Source of the DNA: Meconema thalassinum
Lineage: Eukaryota > Arthropoda > Insecta > Orthoptera > Tettigoniidae
Assembly (NCBI GenBank): GCA_946902985.2
Contig: OX336389.2
Location: 1,080,397,788-1,080,461,787 of the forward strand
Length of the DNA: 64,000 nt
Direction of reading: 5' to 3'
The position numbers were made by a program, and so were the translations under genes. Positions within the stretch are counted from its first letter, which is position 1. Each line of letters starts with the position of its first letter. The notes beneath the pieces are model-generated. The model was given only the letters and a program-made list of their open reading frames with translations. It was not told the origin of the DNA and made no database searches. Below are positions 48,087-58,918 of the stretch, piece by piece.

Positions 48087-48840
48087 ATATTCCATATTCC
48101 GAAAAGCCACACAATCCTCGCATGCAATCGACAATCAGTCCAATCACCCGAGTACGCATAAATTAGCGGGGTCCAATTCAATGGTGCACTGGGCTTTAAA
48201 CATACCCCTGTCAGAAGACAATTATAATAAGGAAATAAGAATAATCAAGCAAAAGGCAAAGAAAAACAATTTCCCGCCCAGCAAAATAGGTCAAATTGTA
48301 GCCAGGAATAAAAATAAAGATATAACGATTGCAAAGTCAGACAATAATGAGAAAGAATTCGCGCGTTTCAATTATGTGATTGCGAACACATATAAAATCA
48401 CTAATATGTTCTATAAGCAAGCCATAAAAATAGCATTAACAACGAATAACACAACCGGAAAGCATCTGCACATTAGTAATCTAAATGAACAAGACCCGTA
48501 TTCAAAGTCAGGGGTATATTCTATTACGTGCCAAGATACAGGTTGTCAAGGAAATTACATCGGACAGAGTGGAAGAAGAGTGGATACACGTTACCATTAA
48601 CGTAGAAATGCGATAAAATACGGGCTACACTCAGCTGTGTGCGAACACATGTGCGACGCGGGACGCAGTTTCACTAACATTGAAGCCGACCTAAAAATAA
48701 TTCACCGAAAGGCAGAGCCCTTGACATAAAGGAAGCAATCGAGACACACCTAGCCAAAGGAACAACCCCATTAATTTAAATGAACACACTTTCATGGAGA
48801 GTTCACCCCTCTTCACTCTACTAAAAATACACCCTGTTGG
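48087..48840 (+). pseudogene. Penelope-like element C-terminal half with GIY-YIG nuclease
   Basis: The frame starting YSIFRKATQ continues through HPSTHKLAG and, after a small frame change, ALNIPLSEDNYNKEI, the usual thumb region of Penelope-like proteins. The open part at 48181-48600 ends in the nuclease: GVYSITCQDTGCQ (111-123) and NYIGQSGRRVDTR (125-137), the GIY and YIG motifs with the catalytic Arg. A TAA interrupts at 48598. Beyond it the frame continues as SAVCEHM. After another shift come EAIETHLAKG, which has the conserved Glu, and SPLFTLL. The nuclease would nick target DNA. Several breaks make this copy inactive. Confidence 0.85.
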
Positions 48841-49680
48841 AAACAAGACACAACATAGCCATGCAGCCAAGCTAGATAAGGGGGTAAATAAAAGAAAAAT
48901 GTTATTTGGATCAGGATGTACGATGTACCCTTTCTTCAATAAACCTCGGCCGGTATTCACGGCTGTATTAAAGGTGCCGGGACATTCTCAGAGACCGGCA
49001 GCGCTTACATGGCTACTAGTTTATGCGTGGCGGGAATTGATTCCACGGTCATTAATAGTTGAAGACCATCCTGAATACAGTAACATATACCACATTTTAC
49101 AGTGTAGACTAGGCAACCCACTACAGGTACACCTGCACCTGAAATACACAGCACTTAGGAATGTGGGGAGGGGGAAACAGCCCAGCGAGATACCAGACCA
49201 GTCGGTCGAGTGGTATAAGTGTCCAATGGAACTGCTTGCATCCGGACCACACAAGACCCTAACCAGATAAGTAGCCTGTACAATGCAGTACAATCAGAAT
49301 TGACCATTCACAATAACCACATAGCCACTCCAAACAGGAAAATTCCGGAGTTATATCACCACTTCCAGTATCTTATCAAAACATCACAAAGACAACAACC
49401 AACAAATACTGACGAGTTGCATTACCAATACTGCAACTAAATAAGTCTACATATTGTAAATATTTTCACCCACATTTTTTTACATAGATTTTATAGCCTA
49501 AGCGTAATGGATCTGATGATGATCGCTTGACGATCGAAACTGGTCATCCAAGTGTATGTATTAATCTCATGTAATTTTCTTCAGGATTAGGGTGTAACCC
49601 GACTCATTTGGGTACATTCGTGTTGACCGACTCAAAAGCACCAAACTTTTGTTTTATGCCCATACATTTATGAGAAAGTA
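48841..49680 (+). mobile_element. Penelope-like element 3' region and terminal repeat
   Basis: This region is shared in reverse with 31597-32710. Open stretches of 158 and 73 codons occur here (48794-49270, 49219-49440) but match no family I know and are poorly preserved in the second copy. They are probably not coding. The end holds the hammerhead-like motif and then the reverse complement of the 5' terminal repeat (…caggattagggtgtaaccc… gtgttgaccgactcaaaag). Confidence 0.7.
49508..49550 (+). ncRNA. Hammerhead ribozyme-like motif in Penelope-like terminus
   Basis: In order: TGGAT (stem I), CTGATGA, T, GATCG-cttga-CGATC (5 bp stem II), GAAAC, tg, GTC (cleavage triplet), ATCCA (stem I partner). 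Stem III would be very short (AC/GT), as known for hammerheads of Penelope-like elements. One extra T lies between CTGATGA and stem II, which departs from the minimal consensus. Self-cleavage would process the element RNA at its terminal repeats. Confidence 0.6.
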
Positions 49681-49879
49681 GGTTACATGTTCTCTACAGA
49701 GCATCTTGTTCTTGAATTCATTCTTGTTCGATTGTTGTACAATTCGACGGATTATGCCATACGCTAATGATGATTAAGATCAGTTTTATTGAAGACTAGC
49801 AACCCAACCCGGCTTCGCCCGGGAACAGTAATGAATGCAAGGTGATAGACTACTTTTAACCGAGGTCTTATAAGATTTC

Positions 49880-50360
49880 CTTGTGTACGACATTAGTTGT
49901 TTTCCCTCCAGCAGTGAACACGAAAAGATATCGGTTTGATGTAAAACGCGATTGAGCTACGTAAAGCTGTCAATGAGAAAAACATTCTCCACTGAGAACA
50001 TCTCCAGTCGCGCTAAGTGTCTGACCCTGTGCTTTGTTTATAGTCATGCCAAAGCAGACTCTTACTGGAAATAGTACTCATTTGAAATGATAAGGCAAAT
50101 CTGAATGAATCATAGGGACTCTGGGTAGTAAGACTGTTTCTCATGTACCACTGCTAGTTGAGAGAGTTGCTTCAATGAAACAGTTTTTCAAAGTTTTCAC
50201 TACCAATCGCGTCCCATTGCAAAACTTTGGTGGGTGTAAATTACTTAGCAATATAATAGGTACTCCCACTTTTAAAATAAGCTTGGGTGGTAGCAAGCCA
50301 GATGGAAGTAAAGAATTTAGTAATTATGTAGGGTAATGAACAGCTTCTTCACTATCGACT
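49880..50360 (-). pseudogene. Helitron Rep/helicase, C-terminal Pif1-type part
   Basis: The RepHel protein drives rolling-circle transposition; its C-terminal half is a Pif1-family helicase. On the minus strand one reads LPPKLILKVGVPIILLSNL, then PPKFCNGTRLVV (50200-50295), CFGMTINKAQGQTLS (50012-50056) and FSH*QLYVAQSRFTS (49940-49980), the standard order of the family's last motifs. Stops replace at least two positions, one of them the Gly of SHGQLYVA. The N-terminal Rep nuclease is not found. This is an old fragment. Confidence 0.85.
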
Positions 50361-50520
50361 ACTGCGTCTACTCTGTTGCTCTGTTTCATTGTTACGTTAT
50401 AAGCGCTTTTTTTAATGTAAATGAACTATGACCTATATCCGTTTTACATCTTGGCATGATAGCTTAAAATCACTGACTGGACTATTAGTTATAACGAATT
50501 CCTGTCAGACGTAATTTAAG

Positions 50521-50984
50521 AATGGCGAGGTGCATGAAACACAAATCCCCCTTCCGTCCAATCTTAAATTGACTGTGTATTTTGCGGAACGGAATATTCA
50601 CAGGCGAAATGAAGAGTTGCACTTCCAGGGAATGGCGAGTTGCCTGAAACAAAAATCTCCCTTCAGTCAAATCTTAACTTGACTGTGTATTTTGCGGAAC
50701 GCAAAGTTCACAGGCAAAATTAAGAAATGCCGAGTTGGACTTCCAGGGAATGGCGCGATGCATGAAACACAAATTCCCCTTCCGTCCAATATTGACTTGA
50801 CTGTGTATTTCGGGGAACGCAAAGTTCACAGGCAAAATGAAGAAATGCCGAGTTGCACTTCCAGGGAATGGCGAGATGCATGAAACACAAATTCCCCTTC
50901 CGTCCAATCTTAACTTGACTGTGCATTTCGGGGAACGGAAAGTTCACAGGCGAAATGAAGAAAAGCCGAGTTGCACTTCCAGGG
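50521..50984. repeat. Four 110-118 bp tandem repeats in Helitron
   Basis: Units start at 50521, 50631, 50749 and 50867, each beginning aatggcg(a/c)g. They contain 'catgaaacacaaat', 'cttccgtccaat', 'ttgactgtg(t/c)att' and 'gttcacaggc'. A single reversed unit start is at 52195-52235 in the neighbouring Helitron. The open frames across the array are repeat artefacts. Confidence 0.9.
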
Positions 50985-51786
50985 AAACTCCAAACACAAC
51001 CACCCTTCTCTGAAGTCTAAACCACAAAACACTATAGATCTTAACTCAACACGACTCGACGGTTTGCTGCTGGCTGTATCTGGGGTAATAGATTCGCCCG
51101 CTAGTTAGTAAACTGTCGCCTCAGTATTTGAAAGGGTATGGTTGGAAGAAAGGAAAACGTAAAAACACTTATAGTGGGCGATGTATTGAAGATAGAAATA
51201 TGCTCTCAAGGACATTTTTTATAGAACTTTTCATGCTGAACAATTCTTACACTCATAGTATTTAGATATTGTTAACGGTTTGCCCAGCGTAATATTACAA
51301 AGCGCTCGGACGCCAGGTTTTTTCGACTTTTTCACTGAAATCGTTACTGCTCGGCTTCCTTTGATCACAAATAAATTATCTTCTACAGGAACCATCCTCT
51401 AGATATCCATTACAGAATGGTGAAAACCGCATCAAAATCTATCCAGAGGTCCTCGAGATTACCCGTGACATCCAAGAATCGGGGACTTTGTTTAATACTA
51501 AGTAGAGATTATCTTTTCATTTTCGATTTATATATTTATGTTTGTGGATTTAATTCTTGATTTTTGGATGATAGGGCTCTTGAAGGAACTACTGGGACTT
51601 AAACGTAGGGTGTTAATTTTCTTCAGGAAATATTTAGTTAGTTAAACTTTGCACAGCATTTCCCAATAAAGGGTAGGCTAGGGATCTTTGGCAAGGATGA
51701 ACCGTCAATGACATTCTCTATTATACCCAATTTTTAGCCTATTTTCATTTATGAAAAAAAAAATAGGCTTATGAGATAACCTTTTG

Positions 51787-51818
51787 TCCGTGTGTGTGTG
51801 TGCGTGTGTGTGTGTGTC
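51787..51818. repeat. (TG)n microsatellite
   Basis: About 14 TG units with one CG variant, between the two oppositely oriented Helitrons. Confidence 0.9.
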
Positions 51819-51834
51819 CCCTTAATCTCTACTT

Positions 51835-52433
51835 AATATAAAACAAAGTCCCCGATTCTTGGATGTTCCGGGTAATCTCGAGAACCACTAGATGGATTTT
51901 GATGCGGCTTTTTCCATTCTGTAAAGGATTTCTCGAGGGAGGTTTCTGTAGAAAATATATTTTTTTCTGACCAAATGAAGCCGAGCAGTAACGATTTCAG
52001 TGAAATAGACAAAAAATACCTACCATCTGTGCGCCTTTTATGCTTACGCTGGGTAAACCGTTAAATCATCTATATACAGTAGGCCTACTATGAGTATACG
52101 AATTGATCAGAATGTAAAGCTCTATATAAAGGTCTGCGACAGCGTTTTCATTTCTTCCTTCGCCCTCTGTAAGTGTTTTTACGTTTTCATTGGACGGAAG
52201 GGGGATTTGTGTTTCATGCACCTCGCCATTCTAGTCTGAAAAGAATTTGTCGCACATGCAATCTCCATGATAATATAATTAATAGTCCAGTCAGTGATTT
52301 TAAGTCATCATGCTGAGACGGAAAACGGATCTAGGCCGTAGTTCATTCAAATCGAAAGAAATACGCTTTTTAAGCTTACGCTGGGTAGGCTAAACCGTTA
52401 AAGATACCGGGTGAAGCCGGGGCGGGTTGCTAG
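51835..52433 (+). mobile_element. Helitron, plus strand, non-autonomous
   Basis: The 3' end reads ccgggtgaagccgg, a hairpin, then ggcgggttgctag|t. The interior is the reverse complement of 51260-51510 ('aaagtccccgattcttggatg', 'aagccgagcagtaacgatttc', 'cttacgctgggtaaaccgtt'). The phrase 'agcttacgctgggta…aaccgttaaa' occurs twice (52045 and 52375). No coding capacity. Confidence 0.75.
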
Positions 52434-53329
52434 TAAAATCTAAACAGCTGGGGCGATTTCAATGAAACTGGGTATTATTTCGTCCGACCGCTGGGAAAGA
52501 GCAGGGATTTATTGTGCCAGTCTGTCTAACTTTTCGTCACCCTGTGTGTGTGTTCCCAATTATAACTTTTGAACGTTAGCCTAGAAATCCACAAAAAAAT
52601 CGTGCTTGATGAAATCTGACTTTATATATTTTCAACTGTGCCATTTTTTGCCAACTGACACTAAGACGCCATTTTGAATGTTGACACCAGATTTCATAGC
52701 CTGAATACCTTTCATCACAATGATACGAAACATAACACATTTGTATAACATGTAATAAAAAGTAGTTTAGAAAAAATAACAGATACACCATTTTAAATGT
52801 TACACGCATCAACCAACTTTGGTAAGTATCCGCCCCCGGCTTCACATGGTAGCAGTGTTCGGGATGAACGAAATTATTTGAGTGCAATGTATCACGACCT
52901 ATGTTAGGTTTCCTTTTCGACATGATGAGTTTATAAAAAGTTTTTTATATTACAATTAGTAACGTTTTTAATAATTTCTAACTTAAATCACTTACAGAGA
53001 CAACACATCTACTCTACTCGGAAGTTTTCACGTGAATGTTTGCACTGACCATGACCAACTGATTCTGGAAAGGGCTAGCGGACTGACTCGCACGCATGCT
53101 CACTCGATACCAAACTTGCAAGTTCTTATTACTGACACTGGATATTACGATACACTGGATAAACTGTTGAAGACATCAATTATCCTATATCAATATTATT
53201 GTTCAGCATGAAGCGTTCTACAAAGAAAGTCCGCTGCAGCATACATTTATCTTTAATGCATAGTGAGTGTTTTATGTTGCAATTAGTAATACATTTTGAA
53301 CATATTGTAACTTAAATCATTAATAGAGG
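52434..53329. other. No identifiable gene
   Basis: A 115-codon frame on the minus strand (52576-52923) has the composition of chance reading. Nothing recognised. Confidence 0.35.
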
Positions 53330-53447
53330 GCTGTGTATTTAAGACAGGTAAATGCCGTCACGGACATTTTGTAGAACGATCTATGCTGAATAACAGTATT
53401 GATGAAATATTGTCATATGATGTATTTAACGGTTTAGCGAACATAAG
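53330..53447 (-). mobile_element. Helitron remnant, part 1
   Basis: Diverged match to 51172-51295: 'ggacattttgtagaacg', 'atgctgaa', 'tatttaacggttt'. It is interrupted at about 53448 by LINE sequence and resumes near 54165. Confidence 0.5.
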
Positions 53448-53448
53448 G

Positions 53449-53840
53449 GTGTACTTCCCGTTCACCTTTACGGAGCACAAACGTGGTCATTAACTGAAAA
53501 GCAAGCCTCGAAGTTAGAAGTGTACCAGAGGAAAATGGTGAGAAAACTCCTAAACGTTCGGCTGCATTAGAATTAGAAACGAGGAAATCAGGAAGAGGAC
53601 AGGGCCATAGGATGCCATCATGAGGGTCAGGAAACTGAAGTCGACATGGTCAGGCCATGTACTGGGAATAGATCACGTGAGATGGGCCTACTCAAGTACA
53701 GTGTGGGAGCCCAGAGATGGAAGAAGAAGGGCGGCCGTCCGAAGACCGGATGGTCAGACAAGTTCCAGTCGACGGCCGGGAAGTGATGGACAGTGGCAGG
53801 TCAACGGAATTCGTGGAGGACTGTCGTCGAAACAGTGTAT
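53449..53840 (+). pseudogene. LINE reverse transcriptase C-terminal fragment
   Basis: The frame reads VLPVHLYGAQTWSLTEKQ and KLEVYQRKMVRKLLNVRL, then, after breaks, KLKSTWSGHVLGIDHVRW, VWEPRDGRRR and related residues. This is the common C-terminal end of RTE-like insect LINE polymerases (YG-ETW, GHV-R-RW, W-PR-GRR). Stops and frame changes around 53560-53620 show it is dead, and the catalytic core lies outside the fragment. Clade assignment is tentative. Confidence 0.75.
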
Positions 53841-54164
53841 TCGAAACATCCTTAGACTCATCGACAGATTAGTTAAACCTTCAGGCTCATATGAATTAGG
53901 TCCAAATTCTACCAGGGGAAATTGTGTTTAATACACTACGATTATTTGTGAGGAAGATGAATAAGAGTGTAAATACAGTAGTTCAGTACTACTTTACTAC
54001 TAACTTAGATTTAAGTTACAATTAAAGTAAATGTTAATCAACCTAGCTCATCTGATGTAATAACTCAGAACTACCTTGTTAGCAGGAGGCATTTTCCCTT
54101 TAAGGGATTTAATAATGGTTAATAATACATTTATGAAAGCCGAACAGGTGCACGGATATTGGTT

Positions 54165-54347
54165 TCTCCTTCGACTTGTTTCACTAAATCGATTTTCACG
54201 ATTTCTTTTGGTGACATATGGATGTTTTTACATACATGCCTACGAACCATTTACTAACAATGATTTATAGAATGCTGAAAAACGCATCAAGATCCGTCAA
54301 TCAGTTCTCAAGATTAGCTCGGACATACTATTTTATACTATGTAGAT
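54165..54347 (-). mobile_element. Helitron remnant, part 2
   Basis: Diverged match to 51320-51510: 'aatgctgaaaaacgcatcaa', 'ctcaagattagctcggacat', 'tttatactatgtagatt'. Together with 53330-53447 it forms one Helitron split by the LINE fragment. Confidence 0.5.
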
Positions 54348-54613
54348 TATATTTAATAATTTACCATCTATTACTTATGCAATTTTGGAACTTGTTAAGA
54401 AGACAGTGCCGTTCAATAGCTTCAAGTCTATCGACGTACTGTAATACTAGGAAATGGCAGCTATGCGTTGCATTCACACATAAAAGTAGATTTTGTGGGA
54501 TATAATTTATCGCAGGAATTAACTAAAGGGGGACTTTGTATCAGGGACCTCAATAAACAAGTCTTAAGCAATGCATACACTAGTCATCTTGCATGCATAT
54601 AATAATTTTAAAA

Positions 54614-54828
54614 AAAGTTTGGTGCTTTTCAGTCCGCCAACATGAATGCACCCAAAAGAGTTGGGTATACCCTAATCCTGAAAAAATGACACGAGATTAA
54701 TAAATATCACACGTGCGATTAAAATCCCAGTGAATTTATTAATCTAATGTAATTTTTTTCAGGATTAGGGTATAACCCAACTCGTTTGGATACATTCGTG
54801 TAGACCGATTGAAAAGCACCAAACTTTT
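54614..54828. repeat. Penelope-like termini as inverted repeat
   Basis: Left arm 54614-54704 (gtttggtgcttttcagtccg … ccctaatcctgaaaaaatga) and right arm 54735-54828 (ttattaatctaatgtaattt … gaaaagcaccaaact) are reverse complements with scattered mismatches, separated by 30 bases. Both are the terminal repeat of the Penelope-like elements at 35110 and 49590. There is no coding sequence between them. Confidence 0.8.
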
Positions 54829-55369
54829 GTTTATTAAGACAACACTTAAAAATGGCTTCAAACCCCATAATGTGCATATAATAATAAAATAAATAATTCA
54901 CCATCTGATAAACTTTGAATTTTCAAAAACATTCAGATGTTTGCACGGTACAAGAACTTCAATCTCCTGAAAGTGCATGTCCATTGTGTTTACACATTCA
55001 GGATGTCGGCCTTTCTCATTTTTAAACCGGATCAATCATGATTTAACTGAGAAATTGGTATGGAACTTAGTAAAATGCTATCTTATGTAAGAGACCTCGC
55101 TTAAACAAGACTGTCTGACAGAATAATACCCAGAACAACCATATTGTATCTGTAAAATATTAAAATCAAAAGACCAGATGCAATTGAGCGATGAAGAAGA
55201 AAATTTACAAGAAAACTCAAGAGGTTACTGCTCTAAAGACGTGATTTCATATAAGTTGCTGAAAGAAATGGCCAACATTCATTGTAATTCTGTTTTTGTG
55301 AGTTACGCTATTCTTGGATATTAACATGTAAATACAGAATTGACGAACTACAGTATTTTGGAGCTCTTT
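54829..55369. other. No identifiable gene
   Basis: The first 40 bases (aacacttaaaaatggcttcaa…) continue the Penelope-like terminal sequence. The rest is unassigned. Confidence 0.35.
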
Positions 55370-55520
55370 GATTGAGGGTGGTGCAGAAGAGACTACAGAT
55401 ACACTACTACAGTCATCACAGAGACACAGGTTATCGTACAAATTCAACACACACCCAGTTGCACAGGCCTGATGACCAAAGATATCCTAAGCCTTACAAA
55501 CGAATTAACAACAGACTACT
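55370..55520 (+). repeat. Family R interspersed repeat, right part
   Basis: Contains 'actacagtcatcacagagac', 'caacacacacccagttgcac' and 'taagccttacaaacgaatta', which match 58240-58350 and 60105-60220 in order. Confidence 0.6.
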
Positions 55521-56629
55521 TTGTCAAAGTCCCATGAATACATTTATTGGAAATTTCAGACGCATACAGGCAGATAATAATGAAGTACAGGATGCTGTTG
55601 GGTATCACTGTATGGGTTTGAGTTATGTGGCATAGTATGGGTTCCCTCGTTTTTTTTTACCAATATGGACTTGAGCTACAGGATGGATTACGTTTCTTAG
55701 AACATTGCCACTATATGACGATAAAATTAATTCCGAACAAACTCTACTGAATAGTAATACCCAAAGCTGATAATGGGACATTTATTATCAAAATAGAACT
55801 CAGCGATTTGTTCTTTGCGTATCATCTTGTTATTTCTAAAATGATGAGGCGTTTAGCAATAGCATTCTAGGCCAGGGCCATCCACACAGCGCTCCCCGAG
55901 CGCTAGCGCTCCGGCCGCGTTCCAGGCCAGTGCTCCGAGCGCCTTGGTGGAAGGTACTGTAGTTTCGGTAGTGGTGGGAGAAGCTTGGCTGATTGAGCAC
56001 GCGGTCTGCCCGCCACGCAGAAGTGAGCAATGTTTGGCTCAACGTACATTTGTGAGCGTTTCTTTTTGGTTCTTATGCTTACCAGAAGTAAACATCGTGC
56101 AACGATAAGCGATAGAAACTTGCACAATTGTTTACGAATAGCTGTGTCCAGAAATATTGTACCCAATTTGGAGAAGATTGTTTCCTCCAAAACTAAAAGC
56201 TCGTAAAAACGACGGAGCAAAGGTCTCTTAAGATCTGTACTATCTGCTGAAATTGGTAAAGTGTTGTTGAATTTTCCTCTCTAATAGGCTATGTACACAT
56301 TTCAGTTTGAAATAAATCACAATATTCTTTACTTAATACTTGCGTTCGTTTCCTGCATGTTCCATACATCGGAGTGTCATTCGATTTGTAAATACGGTAT
56401 ATTTTTAATGGCAAAACAGCCCTATCAATATGTCAACAATCCCACAAAAGCCGTCGACCGCACGCCTGTACGTACGTATCTTGTCAGCGCGGTCCGAACA
56501 TCGTCCGCCTGTCTCATGTCTCCTCGCTGCCACAATATAGTGGTGGTAGGGGAAGGAGTGCTAGCCTGACTGCCCAGTGCACCCCGAGCGCGGTCGCGCT
56601 TTCAGAGCGCAATGTCTGGATGACCCTGT
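55521..56629. other. No identifiable gene
   Basis: A GC-rich patch (55870-55960, gcgctccccgagcgctagcg…) contains short inverted repeats and is echoed at 56580-56610 (ccgagcgcggtcgcgctttc). Not assigned to a known element. Confidence 0.35.
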
Positions 56630-56990
56630 TCTAGACTGTCGCCTCGGAGGTCCAAGTTTGATTTCTGGCTCTGCCAAGAAACTTAACTCTGGCCTAAGGC
56701 CTTAAAAGGGTACGCTCAGCCTCGTGAGGAAGAACTGGGAAGAGGTGGGTTCGATTCCCACCTAAGCCATCCTAGAAATGATTTTGCATGGTGTACCATT
56801 TTACTTCAGGTAAATGCCGTGATGGTTCTAATTTAAGGCCACGGCCGCCTCCATAACAATCCTAGCCGCAATGACAAATACAAAAACTTCTACAAACACC
56901 ATTAGACAAATCACAATATATATATATCCAAGTACACGGGGTTAAATGACCACGATGTCGCAAAGCCCATAAATAAACTTTTAACAACAA
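56630..56990 (+). mobile_element. tRNA-headed SINE of family R
   Basis: A B box ggttcgattcc is at about 56747-56757. 'gtaccattttacttcaggta', 'aatgccgtgatggttctaat', 'aaggccacggccgcctccat' and 'tccaagtacacggggttaaatg' follow. This is the fullest plus-strand copy that shows head and family R body together. Target duplications were not identified. Confidence 0.65.
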
Positions 56991-57499
56991 CACGAAAATT
57001 TAAAGCAAGAAAGAAAAATCCCAAGAGATGGTGGAAATGAGGATTTTTGAACTGTCCATGTCGCCTTGGAGAACGGCAATATAGATGACAATAAGTCACT
57101 GATACCTATTACCTTCTGCTCCGATATAGAAGTCTTGGTTTTATATAACGGAGCCCGATCAATAAGACCAACAGAGCTCAATGGAAGAACTTGACCTTTT
57201 TTAAATTCGGTGAGTAGGAGCTTGTGTCAGAGTTGAGTGCTTCTTTCAACTGATTGCTCAGAAGCGTATCTTCCTCAAATCCCTGTGACTTAATTTTCTA
57301 TTACTGCGCGCTGCGGCATGAATACCATCAGAAGTTATTCACAATTTGACGTCTACAACTACTTCCTTTGTGAGTTTTACAGTGCTAGTTTCTTAGTGAA
57401 CATGTTATTTAATCAATTAGTAGCCTACTTTTCAACATTTGAGTCAATGGGAACAAAAACGTTATCTGTGTGTGTTGGGCTAGCTCTGTGACCTGGCCA

Positions 57500-57501
<2 letters not shown>

Positions 57502-57580
<79 letters not shown>
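57502..57580. repeat. (AAT)n microsatellite
   Basis: About 26 perfect AAT units directly upstream of a LINE C-terminal fragment. Confidence 0.95.
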
Positions 57581-57811
57581 GAGGTAGAAAAAGACCTGCG
57601 TGAAGTGAGAATAACCCAGGAGGATATCCAGAAACGTGTTCCACTAAAGTCGAAACTCCAAGAACATCATGGATTCCAAGAAAATACAAACCTAAAAACT
57701 GGCAAGACATGGACTGAAGCGAGGAAGGAACAGCATAGGAAACGAATGCGGGAATATTGGGCGAACGTTAAGGCCCAGGCGCAAAAACATGGAAAAGGGC
57801 AGTTGGAATAG
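57578..57811 (+). pseudogene. LINE C-terminal fragment
   Basis: The frame after the microsatellite reads EVEKDLREVRITQEDIQKRV, WTEARKEQHRKRMREYW and KAQAQKHGKG, then stops. Sequences with W-EERK-HS-RMKEYW close many insect endonuclease-reverse transcriptase LINE proteins. The following 60 bases end in an AATAATAAT tail (57842-57860), as expected for a 3' end. The upstream (AAT)n may be the tail of another, truncated copy. Confidence 0.6.
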
Positions 57812-57959
57812 CGTGGTTCGTAGATGGCTGAAACGACAGCATGAATAATAATAATATTAATCGTAATAAAGTTGCGTTTTTTTTCGTCGAGTTTAACTGT
57901 TGTTACTTAATAGATGCTGGGGTTGTTGTCCTGAATTGGATTTACAATGAGCGAGTGAA

Positions 57960-58350
57960 TCTACCAGACGCGGCTTTCTCTCAGATATCCAGTGACTGTA
58001 CCGGGTTTCTATGCCACAACGTTAGGCACAACGGGCGAGTCTTATTACTGCCCAAGCAGCCAGCTGTGGTCAGTAAGCTCATGTATGTTATCCCACAGAA
58101 TGGTCGTGCTCGTAAAATCCTGCACCATGGCCGTGAGGGCGGCTGCAGAAAGTCTAGTCTTTCCGCGAGTATTTTCACACCCCTTCCAGACAAATGCCGG
58201 GTTAGTACATTACTTCAAGCATCCCTGTCGCTAATACGTTACATACACTACTACAGGCATCACATGAATACAGATTGTCAAACAAGTTCAACACACACCC
58301 AAGTACACGAGGCTGATCACCAATAAGTCCCAAGACCCTTAAATGAATTA
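57960..58350 (+). repeat. Family R interspersed repeat copy
   Basis: Contains 'cttccagacaaatgccgggt', 'cactactacaggcatcacat', 'acaagttcaacacacaccca' and 'agtacacgaggctgatcacc'. It belongs to the family at 56780, 60030 and 33180. The 161-codon open frame over it is not a gene. Confidence 0.6.
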
Positions 58351-58918
58351 ACAACATCTTGTCAGTTCTCCAAGGGTTGCGGTATCGAAAATTGACTGAC
58401 TTGGTTGGCATTTGAGGCTGAAGTAAGGGAGACTCTTATGAGTAGAATTAATGTCATGTACAAAGTGCTCTTCTAGGGCAAAATTTTGCCACTCTGGTAT
58501 CTCCAAAACCATACCACTTGTAGGGGATTTTCATCTAATAACATTTTAATTCTTGTGTACGCTTAATTAATCTTTGGATGGTAGTTGGTGTCGCTGAATT
58601 TTGACATTCAAATGGATGAAAATATCAACAAGGACCGTTAGGTGACAGTTTAATAGGTCCGTGTTTTATTGTGGGCATTACCACCATGTGTATACAAGTG
58701 TTTAAAAATACTAAAATAAAAATACCCCATTGAATAAAATTCATTCAAACTTTTCAAGCGACATGTGCCCTAAATATGCTGACTAACAGTCAGGACTTCT
58801 GGAAACAATGTAGATCTCAATATGCTTGCTCAGTAGTGCGAGTGAGAGATGCCAACTGAGGAGTTCCTGAAAAGTATTTCAAAAGCAGGCAGTTTACATA
58901 AGTTACTATATTCATCGA
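58351..58918. other. No identifiable gene
   Basis: Unassigned AT-rich DNA. Confidence 0.3.

Larger units (their letters stand above)
49796..51530 (-). mobile_element. Helitron, minus strand, with helicase remnant
   Basis: The 3' end on the minus strand reads ccgggcgaagccgg, a hairpin, then gttgggttgctag|t, a CTRR-type terminus. Interior to this lie a decayed Pif1 helicase, four tandem repeats and a segment (51172-51510) shared with other Helitron copies at 22400, 26227 and 54165. The 5' end is not certain. A second Helitron lies to the right in the opposite orientation (51835-52433). Confidence 0.7.

Noticed and set aside
48794..49270. 158-codon frame downstream of the GIY-YIG nuclease as a second gene
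   Set aside because: Its start overlaps the end of the Penelope-like protein (SPLFTLL), and the second copy of this region (31597-32710) does not preserve the frame.
57841..58326. 161-codon plus-strand frame
   Set aside because: It covers a LINE 3' tail and a family R repeat and mixes unrelated elements.
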